64,000 bases of DNA from Prevotella sp. (GTDB taxonomy: Bacteria > Bacteroidota > Bacteroidia > Bacteroidales > Bacteroidaceae). Every line of letters starts with the position of its first letter. Position 1 is the first letter of the stretch. The stretch covers positions 32,735 through 96,734 of the forward strand of contig JAFUDJ010000020.1 of the NCBI GenBank assembly GCA_017459445.1, given 5' to 3'. Positions 7,725-16,145 of the stretch are shown piece after piece. The notes under the pieces are model-generated. The model saw nothing but the letters and a program-made list of their open reading frames with translations. It was not told where the DNA came from and did not search any database. Position numbers and translations under genes: made by a program.

Positions 7725-8573
7725 ATGGCAAGAACAAATTTTGAACAGTTGCTGCAGGCTGGCTGCCACTTCGGCCACCTGAAGCGTAAGTGGAACCCCG
7801 CCATGGCTCCCTACATCTATACCGAGCGTAACGGTATTCATATTATCGACCTGCACAAGACCGTCATCAAGATTGACGAGGCTGCAGATGCCCTGAAGCA
7901 GATTGCCAAGAGTGGCAAGAAGATTCTGTTCGTCGCTACTAAAAAACAGACTAAGGAAATCATCGCCGAGAAGGCTCAGAGCGTTGGTATGCCTTACGTG
8001 ACAGAGCGCTGGCCGGGTGGTATGTTGACCAACTTCCCGACTATCCGCAAGGCCGTGAAGAAAATGGCGAACATCGACAAGCTGATGCAGGATGGCACTT
8101 ATGCAAACCTCTCAAAGCGCGAGTTGCTGCAGGTGACCCGTCAGCGCGCCAAGCTGGAGAAGAACCTCGGTTCTATCGTTGACCTGACCCGTCTGCCCAG
8201 CGCACTTTTCGTGGTTGACGTGATGAAGGAGCAGATTGCCGTTCGTGAGGCTAACCGTCTCGGCATTCCCGTGTTCGGTATCGTCGACACCAACTCTGAA
8301 CCCAAGAATATTGACTTCGTTATCCCCGCTAACGACGATGCCAAGGACTCTGTAGAGATTATCCTCTCTGCCTGCTGCGCCGCTATCAATGAGGGTATCG
8401 AGGAGCGCAAGGTGGAGAAGGCTGACGAGAAAGCTGCCGACGCACAGGCTGAGGCTGAAGCTGCCGAGAAGGCTCCCCGTCAGGCCCGCCGTCCCCGCAA
8501 GGCTGCTGAAGAGGCTGCCGAAGCTCCCGTAGCCGAGGAGGCAAATGCTGAAGAGGCACCTGCCGCTGAGTAA
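7725..8573 (+). CDS. rpsB: 30S ribosomal protein S2
   Basis: The 282-residue protein opens with the S2 signature (LLQAGCHFGHLKRKWNPAMA) and carries RWPGGMLTNFPTI and VVDVMKEQIAVREANRLGIP. S2 joins the 30S subunit late and helps recruit S1 or mRNA. Compared with the roughly 230-residue core, the last 50-60 residues form an Ala/Glu-rich tail with an internal basic patch (RQARRPRKAAEEA), a low-complexity extension. It is the usual partner of tsf, which follows after a repeat-filled 105-bp gap. Confidence 0.97.
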   Translation: MARTNFEQLLQAGCHFGHLKRKWNPAMAPYIYTERNGIHIIDLHKTVIKIDEAADALKQIAKSGKKILFVATKKQTKEIIAEKAQSVGMPYVTERWPGGMLTNFPTIRKAVKKMANIDKLMQDGTYANLSKRELLQVTRQRAKLEKNLGSIVDLTRLPSALFVVDVMKEQIAVREANRLGIPVFGIVDTNSEPKNIDFVIPANDDAKDSVEIILSACCAAINEGIEERKVEKADEKAADAQAEAEAAEKAPRQARRPRKAAEEAAEAPVAEEANAEEAPAAE

Positions 8574-8586
8574 TCAAGTCGTATTT

Positions 8587-8650
8587 CGAAATCTCGAAAC
8601 TTCGAGCCCTCGAAACTCCGAAATCTCGAAATACCGAAACATCGAAACAT
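8587..8650. repeat. 8-bp-period CGAAANNT tandem array upstream of tsf
   Basis: CG dinucleotides begin at 8587, 8595, 8603, 8611, 8619, 8627, 8635 and 8643, eight units at exact 8-bp spacing. In the tsf direction each unit reads CGAAANNT or a close variant. This is the same unit, orientation and copy number as the array upstream of argH. Confidence 0.9.
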
Positions 8651-8678
8651 AATAATAACGAAAAGAAAGAAAATAATT

Positions 8679-9674
8679 ATGGCTATTTCAATAGACGATA
8701 TCAAGAAGCTTCGCGCCATGACAGGCGCAGGTCTGGCTGACGTGAAGAAGGCTCTGACCGAGGCCGAGGGCGACTTCGACAAGGCTAAGGAGCTGCTCCG
8801 TGAGCGTGGCCTGGCTATCGCTGCCAAGCGTAGCGACCGTGAGACTTCCAATGGTTGTGTACTCGTAAAGGCTGTCGACGGCTTTGCTGCCATGATTGCC
8901 CTGAAGTGCGAGACCGACTTCGTGGCTAATGGTGCCGACTTCATCGCTCTGACGCAGAGCATCCTTGACGCTGCCGTTGCCAACAAGTGCAAGGACATCG
9001 AGGCTGTCAAGGCTCTCGACATCAACGGCCAGAGCGCCCAGGAGGCTGTCACACAGCGCTCGGGTATCACCGGCGAGAAGATGGAGCTGGACGGTTACCT
9101 CGTACTCGAGGGTGACAACATTGAGGTCTACGACCACATGGGCAAGCACACCCTGTGCACCATGGTACAGACCAATAAGCCTGCCGCAGAGCAGGGACAC
9201 CTCGTTGCCATGCAGGTGGCTGCCATGAAGCCCGTTGCACTGGATGCCCAGAGCATTGACCAGAAGATTCTGGACGAGGAGTACAAGACGGCTGTCGAGA
9301 AGACCAAGCTGGAGCAGGTGCAGAAGTTTGTGGACATGAAGCTGAAGAAGGCTGGCATCAACCCCAACCTCGTTGACTCAGAGGACCACATCGAGAGCAA
9401 CACCAGCAAGGGCTGGCTTACACCGGAGCAGGCCGACGAGGCTCGCAAAATCATTGCCGAGGCCAAGGCCGAGGGCGAGGCTCAGCTGAAGATGCCTATG
9501 ATTGAGGGCATTGCCAAGGGCCGTGTGGAGAAGTTCAAGAAGGAGAACTGCCTCGTTGACCAGGAGTTCCAGTTCGGTGACGGTGACAAGGCTACTGTTT
9601 CCCAGTGGCTCGCCAAGCAGGACAAGGAGCTGAAGATTACCGACTTCAAGCGCTTTACACTGGTGGCTGACTAA
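8679..9674 (+). CDS. tsf: Translation elongation factor Ts
   Basis: The 331-residue protein starts with the UBA-like N-domain (SIDDIKKLRAMTGAGLADVK), followed by the EF-Tu-contacting motif KCETDFVANGADF. EF-Ts exchanges GDP for GTP on EF-Tu. The length is usual for Bacteroidota EF-Ts, which have a longer second core than E. coli. The gene ends the translation block and is followed by a 17-bp-stem terminator. Confidence 0.96.
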   Translation: MAISIDDIKKLRAMTGAGLADVKKALTEAEGDFDKAKELLRERGLAIAAKRSDRETSNGCVLVKAVDGFAAMIALKCETDFVANGADFIALTQSILDAAVANKCKDIEAVKALDINGQSAQEAVTQRSGITGEKMELDGYLVLEGDNIEVYDHMGKHTLCTMVQTNKPAAEQGHLVAMQVAAMKPVALDAQSIDQKILDEEYKTAVEKTKLEQVQKFVDMKLKKAGINPNLVDSEDHIESNTSKGWLTPEQADEARKIIAEAKAEGEAQLKMPMIEGIAKGRVEKFKKENCLVDQEFQFGDGDKATVSQWLAKQDKELKITDFKRFTLVAD

Positions 9675-9698
9675 GCCGCTGCTGTCAATCCAAGAATA

Positions 9699-9740
9699 GA
9701 GTAGGAGGTAAACACCATGATGAGTGTTTACCTCCTACTC
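9699..9740. terminator. Perfect 17-bp-stem terminator after tsf
   Basis: Bases 9699-9715 (GAGTAGGAGGTAAACAC) are the exact reverse complement of 9724-9740 across an 8-nt loop, followed by GATTTTG. This is an unusually long perfect stem for an intrinsic terminator. Confidence 0.85.
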
Positions 9741-9841
9741 GATTTTGAAGCATAGGGAACCTGTATCGAATTGAATGTTCGACAAACGATGAGCATTTTG
9801 TCCGATTTTTATCAAATTATGTGCACGTCATTTTTTCTCTA

Positions 9842-10287
9842 AGAAAATTTTTCTCAAAAAGTGGCTCAAGCCTACACTACTTGACTTATCGTGTTTATAT
9901 TCAGCGCGTTAAGTAGTGTGGGCTGCCTTCACTTTCTATGGGCAAGCCTACACTAAACGGTCGTTTTGAGATGACAAAATAGCGAAAATGCCTGGTAACA
10001 ATAGGGGTTACTGACAGTAACCATGGCGGTTACAGTCAGTAACCATGGCAGTTACGGACAGTAACCACGGTGGTTACTGCAATTTTTCAAGATAAAAGTC
10101 TGCTGGAGGTGCCATAAAAGTGTGCGGAAAGGAAAATGAAAAATGTTGTGATTATTCGTAATTTTCCGATTTTGTGTAGGCTTGACTATGGAAAATAAAG
10201 GCAGCCTACACTACTTAACCTACTGAATATAAATGCGATAAGTCAAGTAGTGTAGGCTTGAGCCACTTTTTAAGGAAAAATTTCTTT
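9842..10287. repeat. About 445-bp palindromic element with roughly 113-bp imperfect inverted-repeat arms
   Basis: The left arm (9842-9954) and right arm (10174-10287) are near-exact reverse complements; both contain AAAAAGTGGCTCAAGCCTAC and CTACACTACTTGACTTATCG. Each arm also folds on itself, because AGCCTACACTACTT recurs inverted as AAGTAGTGTGGGCT or AAGTAGTGTAGGCT. The motif AAGCCTACACTA or its complement therefore occurs six times. The arms enclose a 22-bp-period dyad array. No ORF of useful length is present. It lies between the convergent ends of tsf and the next gene. It could be a MITE-like non-autonomous element; I see no clear target-site duplication. Confidence 0.8.
10006..10080. 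repeat. 22-bp-period dyad array inside the palindromic element
   Basis: Units start at 10006, 10028, 10050 and 10072 (partial). Each full unit contains GTTAC-(5-7 nt)-GTAAC-C and ends in a CATGGC or CACGGT spacer. In unit 1, GGTTACTG-A-CAGTAACC is a perfect dyad. The strictly repeated spacing of about two helical turns would place each dyad on nearly the same DNA face. Confidence 0.85.
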
Positions 10288-10316
10288 TGGAAAAAGCGAT
10301 AACATGCACCGCCTTT

Positions 10317-13295
10317 TTACTTCACCATCACCTTCTTGCCGCCTTTGATGTACAGGCCGCCATGCGTAGGAGCGGAAGTAAGGCGGCGGCCATCCAGCGT
10401 GTACCAGTGATTGTCGGACGGTTTGTTGTCGGCCATGACCGTGCTGACGCCCTGCGACTCTGCCGGCGTCAGGGTGATGTTGACCAGATACTGTGTAGCG
10501 AGCAGACCGGTCTTGTCAAAGCCGATGGCGACACCTGCCGACGGAGTGCTGTAAACCTGTGTGGTGGCGTTGTATTGGAAAGTCACCGCAGGCAGCAGCG
10601 CACCTGATGACGTGTTGAAGGCCTGGAAGTAGAGCGGGTATTTATAGCCGGATTCTTCCCGGTCGTCAAAATCGCCCAGGTATTGTGGCGACTTGAAGGT
10701 CAGCCTTCCGTCGCTGTCGAGCTCTCCCGCGATGATGCTTTCCGGCAGGAAGGGCGTGACGCCCTGTAAGTAGAACTGCTGTCCAACGGTGGCGCACTTG
10801 ACCTTATACGACTTGCTGACCATGCGTCCATAGTCGTCGGGCTCCTGGTAGGTCATGTCGTATTCCGTGAGGTTCAGGTCTTCAGGCAGCGTGATGACAC
10901 GGTCTTTCTCCGTGGCAAGGGTCATTCCCATATAGTAGGCAAGATACCTGATGTCGTCCTTCGAGGTGCTGATGATGATGTCGTCGTAGCTGATATAGGC
11001 AGACTCGCCGTCGTACTCGAAGCTGACGGCATTGCCGATGACGGGATTGCCGTCTTTGTCGGGCTCGGCAGCCAGCAGGTACAGCTCAGAGCCGTTGTAG
11101 TAGCCTAGCATTTGTCCGGAGGGGAAGGTCAGGGTGTTGCCCTCGCGCGTACCTTTTATCCATGCGCCGGGCAACAGGTCGGTGATGCCTTGCAGCCATA
11201 CGTTGTCGCCGCTGAATCCTATCTTTGCCTCGCTCTCATAGGGAATCCAGGACACGCCGTCGTTGAAGCCGGTAGTGGCTATCAGCGTCTGCGTCTCCAG
11301 TCCTACGGGGGGCACGGTGATGTCGGTTGCATCCGGCGTATATACCGACTCATAGTCGCCGTAGCCAATCCATTCAAAGTCGAGATAGTGGAATGTGCTG
11401 CCGAAGGCGCGGTTCACAGCGCTGAGGATGTGGTTCTCGTCGGTGCCTTGCAGCGTGATGGAGCCGTCGTCGTTGATGGTGTAGACAACCTCCTTGACGT
11501 CCTCGTCGACTTTGAATGTCGCCAGTTCCTGCTGGATGTCTTCGTCGAATGTCGTGCCGGGCTTCATCATCCAAATCTGGACGGCCATGTCGAACGAGCG
11601 GGTGTAGCAAACGTACTGCCCTAACGGCATGACGATGGACTTCCCGTCATCGCTGAGCGTGCCCTTGACCCATCCGTCGTACAAGGCATTCAGGTCGGAC
11701 ACGGGGAACTGCATGTAGACGACATTGTCGTCGGCGAAGACGACATTCATCGCGCCCGTCTGCTTGCGGGTCTGTATGTTGCCCGGCTCGTCAGTCACCT
11801 CATAGCGCGTCATGCCGCTGCGCTGGTATACGCGCAGCTGTCCCTCGGGCTGTTTGACAATCACGTTGATGGCTTCATGGAACGGTGGCTCGCCGATGGT
11901 GTAGTGGAAGACGAGGTCGCCCAGCTGGAATCCCGCTCCTTGGTTATAGAACGCGATGGTGCCGTCGGGTATCAGCAGTTCGTATTCTCCCTCTTCCGTT
12001 ACCTTGTCCATGTTCCATCCCACGATGGCCGTCCTGTTCACGTCGAGAATGCTGAGCTCCCAGGTCGAGCCTGTAGTCTGGTTGGTAAGCTTGGCGTTGC
12101 CGTAAGTGCCGCCGATGTATGCCGGGAACAGGACGCGGATGCCTTCCAGATAGTCCACCTTGCCCTCTGCCGGGTCGGTGGTAATCTGGTCGCGGAAGGT
12201 CTTCGCCTTGTCGATGATGGAGTATTTGAAGGACATGGGCAGCAGCTCGTTGCCGTCGGCCGTGATGGCTCCCTCGTCGATATAGAGCGTATAGTCGCCG
12301 GGCGTGGTTACCTGCTCGTTTAGCGTGATGGTGACGACGTTGCCGTTAGCCTCAGCCACGCCATCCATGGAGAATGCTGCGTCCTGGTCGTTTTTCAGCA
12401 TGAACCCTCCGTTCTGCCTGACGGTATAGGTGAACTGTGCTGGCAGCGTCATGGTGAAGCTGTGAAGCTGCTCCACCTGGCTGTGGCCTTCAGGGCTCAT
12501 CCTGACGGCTTCGTAGTTGAAGTCGAACGCCTTTCTGTCCTTGCCTTCCACTTTCAGCGTCCAGCCTCTGCCAATGACGTGGTTGGGCACCCAAGTGGCG
12601 GTGAACGTATAGGTCTGGTAGTAGGAAAGGTCGGTATCCAGCACGAAGTTTGCACCTTTCTCCCCTTCGCTTATCCAGCCTTCAGGAGCCTCCAGCGTCA
12701 GTTCGTCATAGCCGAGCCACGTGTCGTCGTTCACGACGAGCTTGAACTCATAGTTTCCGCTGTATTCGTCAATGTCGATGGTGCCGGTGTATACGTTGCC
12801 TTCACCCTCCATGACGACGTTGACGCCGTTCTCGTACCAGTCGTCTTCAAAGCCGCCCTGAATCTCCACCTTGGAAATCGTGGCAACGGCATAGGTCCTC
12901 ACCGTTATGCCACTGCCGACGTTGATGCCGTTGGAGGGGGCGTTCTCGCCTTCTTGCAGGACGTACAGCAGGTTGTCCTCGCCGGGAATGGCCAGGTCGT
13001 CCGTCTGGTTCCACTTGTCGTCGAACGTATGTGTGTTGGCCGCAGCACCGCTATGGCGTACGATAATCATCATGGTGTACTCGTCGGGAATGGTGACTTT
13101 AAGGATTCCTTCGTCACCTGCTACTTCCTGGAAGTCAAGCCAGCCGGTCTTCGAGGCGTCGTTGTTCCAGACGTAAAGCGCCAGCTTGGCACCGAAGTTA
13201 GTCCAACAGGTAGGCTCCACGTAGACGGTTCTGGATGCCAGTGCGCTACTGATGCCAAGCATCATCAGGGCAAAAAGGGAAAGAAATCTTCTCAT
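10317..13295 (-). CDS. Large secreted multi-domain protein with C-terminal sorting-like module
   Basis: The 992-residue protein has a signal peptide (MRRFLSLFALMMLGISSALA). Its N-terminal part resembles carbohydrate-binding or SusE-like beta-sandwich modules, with aromatic-rich stretches such as VEPTCWTNFGAKLALYVW and GNYEFKLVVNDDTWLGYDEL. Several further repeated beta domains of unknown family follow. The end (WYTLDGRRLTSAPTHGGLYI then KGGKKVMVK) matches the short C-terminal module on three other secreted proteins in this window. The start at 13295 is picked because it opens the signal peptide; 30 upstream in-frame codons are not leader-like. It is likely a surface or secreted glycan-binding protein, but the ligand is unknown. 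It is monocistronic with its own promoter. Confidence 0.7.
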   Translation of the reverse strand: MRRFLSLFALMMLGISSALASRTVYVEPTCWTNFGAKLALYVWNNDASKTGWLDFQEVAGDEGILKVTIPDEYTMMIIVRHSGAAANTHTFDDKWNQTDDLAIPGEDNLLYVLQEGENAPSNGINVGSGITVRTYAVATISKVEIQGGFEDDWYENGVNVVMEGEGNVYTGTIDIDEYSGNYEFKLVVNDDTWLGYDELTLEAPEGWISEGEKGANFVLDTDLSYYQTYTFTATWVPNHVIGRGWTLKVEGKDRKAFDFNYEAVRMSPEGHSQVEQLHSFTMTLPAQFTYTVRQNGGFMLKNDQDAAFSMDGVAEANGNVVTITLNEQVTTPGDYTLYIDEGAITADGNELLPMSFKYSIIDKAKTFRDQITTDPAEGKVDYLEGIRVLFPAYIGGTYGNAKLTNQTTGSTWELSILDVNRTAIVGWNMDKVTEEGEYELLIPDGTIAFYNQGAGFQLGDLVFHYTIGEPPFHEAINVIVKQPEGQLRVYQRSGMTRYEVTDEPGNIQTRKQTGAMNVVFADDNVVYMQFPVSDLNALYDGWVKGTLSDDGKSIVMPLGQYVCYTRSFDMAVQIWMMKPGTTFDEDIQQELATFKVDEDVKEVVYTINDDGSITLQGTDENHILSAVNRAFGSTFHYLDFEWIGYGDYESVYTPDATDITVPPVGLETQTLIATTGFNDGVSWIPYESEAKIGFSGDNVWLQGITDLLPGAWIKGTREGNTLTFPSGQMLGYYNGSELYLLAAEPDKDGNPVIGNAVSFEYDGESAYISYDDIIISTSKDDIRYLAYYMGMTLATEKDRVITLPEDLNLTEYDMTYQEPDDYGRMVSKSYKVKCATVGQQFYLQGVTPFLPESIIAGELDSDGRLTFKSPQYLGDFDDREESGYKYPLYFQAFNTSSGALLPAVTFQYNATTQVYSTPSAGVAIGFDKTGLLATQYLVNITLTPAESQGVSTVMADNKPSDNHWYTLDGRRLTSAPTHGGLYIKGGKKVMVK

Positions 13296-13354
13296 AACGA
13301 TATTTTTTGTTTTGTTTTGACGTACTAGTGTGCTATTTCCTAATAGACTGAAAC

Positions 13355-13363
13355 GCAAAGTTA
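13355..13363 (-). promoter_or_regulatory. -7 element TAACTTTGC for the secreted-protein gene
   Basis: The minus strand reads TAACTTTGC about 60 bp upstream of the ATG at 13295, matching the TAnnTTTG consensus. Confidence 0.7.
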
Positions 13364-13440
13364 GGCAATTCTTCTGAATTGTCAAAATATTCAGTATGTA
13401 TTTTAAGGATTATTTAGTTTTTCCCGGTGGTAGAAACGGA

Positions 13441-13475
13441 AAACACTCTATAGACCTGTCGTCTACAGAGTGTTT
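13441..13475 (-). terminator. Terminator hairpin following tRNA-Met
   Basis: AAACACTCTATAGAC (13441-13455) pairs with GTCTACAGAGTGTTT (13461-13475) with a single mismatch and a 5-nt loop. It lies just beyond the 3' end of the tRNA on the minus strand. Confidence 0.75.
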
Positions 13476-13481
13476 TTCTTG

Positions 13482-13555
13482 TAGCGGGAGGGGGACCCGA
13501 ACCCTCGACCTCCGGATTATGAATCCGACGCTCTAACCAGCTGAGCTACCCCGCC
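13482..13555 (-). tRNA. tRNA with CAT anticodon (tRNA-Met, elongator type)
   Basis: The minus strand folds as acceptor GGCGGGG/TCCCGCT, D-arm GCTC-AGCTGGTTA-GAGC, anticodon arm TCGGA-TTCATAA-TCCGG, variable loop AGGTC, and T-arm GAGGG-TTCGGGT-CCCCC with discriminator A. CCA is not encoded. The anticodon is CAT. The anticodon stem lacks the three consecutive G:C pairs of initiator tRNA, so it is elongator Met or, less likely, tRNA-Ile2. Odd points are an A-C mismatch in the T-stem and G instead of A at position 58. Confidence 0.9.
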
Positions 13556-13709
13556 ATCAAGCCTTTCGGAAAGGCTGTTTTGAAAATCGAGTGCAAAGGT
13601 AGTAAATTAAAATGAGAATGATGTCGGTAGGAATGAGAAATATTCGACAGTTAAAGTTTTTTAACTGTTAATAAGCGTTACGAGCGTACCTATTATCAAT
13701 TATTCTTCG

Positions 13710-13717
13710 TACTTTTG
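13710..13717 (+). promoter_or_regulatory. -7 element TACTTTTG upstream of the START-like gene
   Basis: TACTTTTG followed by CAAAATC lies 53 bp before the ATG at 13771, fitting the Bacteroidota consensus. It probably drives the START-like, LptF/G and ribBA genes together. Confidence 0.7.
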
Positions 13718-13770
13718 CAAAATCTAATCACTCTTAGCACTTATCTGCTAAATACAAACGAAGAGAGACT

Positions 13771-14169
13771 ATGCAGAAACTAACCATAGAGTACCCACTG
13801 TCAACACGTTCGCCCAAGATTGTATGGGACATGATTAGCGATGCGGCAGGCATGCAGAAGTGGCTGGCCGACAAAGTGACAGAGGAGAACGATACCATGA
13901 CGTTCACATGGGGCCATCCGTGGACAGAACGCGATACGAAGCAGTCGCGCATACTTGAGAAAGAGAAGTACGACCACATCAGCATGCTGTGGGACTACCA
14001 TGAGGACACTCCCGAGGCAGTGTGGGAAATGCGCATAGAGCAAAGCGACCTGACGGGACAACTGACCCTGCTCATCACCGACTACGCTGCCGACGATGAT
14101 GAGGAAGAAGACTTACGCGGCATTTGGAGCGACAATCTGGAACGCTTGCACCGTGTCAGCGGACTGTAG
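13771..14169 (+). CDS. START-like (SRPBCC-superfamily) domain protein
   Basis: The 132-residue protein begins with a strand-helix unit (KLTIEYPLSTRSPKIVWDMI) and continues with SDAAGMQKWLADKV, the pattern of Aha1/START-like domains. An acidic stretch near the C terminus (DDDEEEDLRGIW) precedes the last helix. Small proteins of this type are widespread in Bacteroidota, with unknown ligand. It ends 7 bp before the LptF/LptG gene, so both probably form one transcription unit. No signal peptide is visible. Confidence 0.75.
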   Translation: MQKLTIEYPLSTRSPKIVWDMISDAAGMQKWLADKVTEENDTMTFTWGHPWTERDTKQSRILEKEKYDHISMLWDYHEDTPEAVWEMRIEQSDLTGQLTLLITDYAADDDEEEDLRGIWSDNLERLHRVSGL

Positions 14170-14176
14170 CCTACCC

Positions 14177-16114
14177 ATGTTCCGAATCAAGAAGTTAGAC
14201 ATATTCATAGCCCGGCAGTTCGCCATGCTGTTTGTGGCCACTTTCTTCATCTGCCAGTTTGTGCTGATGATGCAGTTCCTGTGGCGTTACGTTGACGAAC
14301 TGATAGGCAAGGGCTTGTCGATGGAGGTGCTGGCCCAGTTCTTCTGGTATATGGGCTTGATGCTCATGCCGCAGGCCTTCCCTCTGGCCATCCTGCTGTC
14401 GTCGCTCATCACCTTCGGCAACCTTGGCGAGAGCTCAGAGCTGACGGCCATCAAGGCTGCCGGCATCTCGCTGCTGCAAGCCATGCGCTCGCTGACGCTC
14501 ATCGTGGTGTGCATAGCCTGCATGTCGTTCTATTTCCAGGAGTATATCGGCCCGCGTGCCTTCATCTCCTTTCAGCAGCTGCTGCACTCGATGAAGCAGA
14601 AAAGCCCGGAGGTGGAGATACCCGAGGGCATCTTCTACGACGGCATTCCCAATTCCAATCTGTATGTCCAGAGGAAGGACATGCAGACGGGTATGCTCTA
14701 CGGCATCATGATTTACCGCATGAACGGCGGCTACGAGGATGCGGCGGTTATCCTGGCCGACTCCGGTCGCATTCAGTCGACGGAAGAGAAAAAGCACCTC
14801 TTGCTGACGCTCTACAGCGGCGAGTGGTTTGAAAATATGCGCCAGTCAGGGCTGAACGTTTCGGCCAACGTGCCCTACCGCCGGGAGACGTTCTCCACGA
14901 AAAAGATACTCCTCGACTTCGACGGCGGCTTCAACATGGCCGACGTGGGCGGTATCTCGGCCGACGCGCGTTCAAAAAGCATGGGCCGCATCCTGCACGA
15001 CTTGGACAGCATCCGCGAGTTCAACGACTCCGTAGGCCATTCCTACTTCTACGAGGCGCGCAGCTTTGTCTTCAACCAACCGTCGTTGGAGAAGAAAGAC
15101 TCGCTGGAGGTCATCAGGACGGCTGCTACGGCTACTGTCGACATCGACTCCATCTACGCTGCGCTGACCGGTGAGCAGAAACAAACCGTCGTCATGGCTG
15201 CCACCAACAATGCGCAGATGGCAATGGGCAACCTGGAGTTCAAGGCCGACTATTCTTTCTGGCTCAACCGCGAGGAGCGCATGCACCAGATGGAGGCTAT
15301 CAACAAGGTGACGCTGTCGCTCTCGTGCCTCATCTTCTTCTTTATCGGCGCCCCCTTGGGAGCCATCATCCGAAAGGGTGGCCTGGGCATTCCCGTCATT
15401 GTCAGCGTCATTGTGTTCATCGTCTTCTATATCCTCGACAGCACGGGCATGAAGATGGCCCGCGATGACAACTGGACGGTGTGGTTCGGCAAGCTGCTGG
15501 GCACCGCTGTGCTGTCGCCCATCGCCATATTCTTCACCTATAAGGCCAACAACGACTCCGTGGTGTTCAACATCGACCTGTACAAGAACATCCTGATGCG
15601 CATGCTCGGCCTGCGCACCAAGCGCAACATCACCCGCAAGGAGGTCATCATCGAGGACCCGAAATACCTCACCGATGCCGAGATGCTGAAGAACGTCAGC
15701 GGCGAGGTGGACCGCTACTCGGAGGAGCGCCGTCTGCTGCGCTGGCCCAATCCCGTCAAGGTGTTCTTCCGGCCTGGCGACGACCACGAGATTGCACATA
15801 TCAACACGGTATTGGAGACGGCCATAGAGGACCTGTCGTATACCAAGGACAAGTATGTGTTGCTGAAAATCAACCAATATCCAGTCATTGCCACGCATGC
15901 ACACACCAGACCCTTCGAGCGTAAGTGGCTTAATGTGGTGACGGGTCTGTTCCTGCCTACCGGCATCTTCTTCTATTTCCGCATGATACGCTTCCGCTAC
16001 CGTCTCTATAAGGACCTGCAGCATATCCTGCGCATCAACCAGAAACTCATACCGCGCATCGTCGAACTGGGCGACCTCCAGCAGGAGCTGGGCATCACGG
16101 TCAGTGACAATTAA
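14177..16114 (+). CDS. LptF/LptG (YjgP/YjgQ) family lipopolysaccharide-export permease
   Basis: The 645-residue protein begins [19 protein letters not shown] and has an N-terminal membrane block (about 15-125) with [20 protein letters not shown]-like family motifs. A periplasmic beta-jellyroll region follows (about 125-370), then three more membrane helices (about 380-475). LptF and LptG form the inner-membrane permease that passes LPS to LptC/A with the ATPase LptB. The protein is much longer than the roughly 360 residues of E. coli LptF; its last 160 residues add a soluble part and two further hydrophobic helices, as in other Bacteroidota members. An in-frame ATG at 14096 lies within the preceding gene and is not favoured. 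It is followed 31 bp later by ribBA. Confidence 0.85.
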   Translation: MFRIKKLDIFIARQFAMLFVATFFICQFVLMMQFLWRYVDELIGKGLSMEVLAQFFWYMGLMLMPQAFPLAILLSSLITFGNLGESSELTAIKAAGISLLQAMRSLTLIVVCIACMSFYFQEYIGPRAFISFQQLLHSMKQKSPEVEIPEGIFYDGIPNSNLYVQRKDMQTGMLYGIMIYRMNGGYEDAAVILADSGRIQSTEEKKHLLLTLYSGEWFENMRQSGLNVSANVPYRRETFSTKKILLDFDGGFNMADVGGISADARSKSMGRILHDLDSIREFNDSVGHSYFYEARSFVFNQPSLEKKDSLEVIRTAATATVDIDSIYAALTGEQKQTVVMAATNNAQMAMGNLEFKADYSFWLNREERMHQMEAINKVTLSLSCLIFFFIGAPLGAIIRKGGLGIPVIVSVIVFIVFYILDSTGMKMARDDNWTVWFGKLLGTAVLSPIAIFFTYKANNDSVVFNIDLYKNILMRMLGLRTKRNITRKEVIIEDPKYLTDAEMLKNVSGEVDRYSEERRLLRWPNPVKVFFRPGDDHEIAHINTVLETAIEDLSYTKDKYVLLKINQYPVIATHAHTRPFERKWLNVVTGLFLPTGIFFYFRMIRFRYRLYKDLQHILRINQKLIPRIVELGDLQQELGITVSDN

Positions 16115-16145
16115 GGAATAACCGAAAAGACTTTTATATAAGATA

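Noticed and set aside
9842-10287. Insertion sequence
   Set aside because: There are long inverted repeats but no transposase ORF and no obvious target duplication; at most a non-autonomous element.
16115-16145. FMN riboswitch before ribBA
   Set aside because: Only 31 bp separate the genes, too short for the aptamer.
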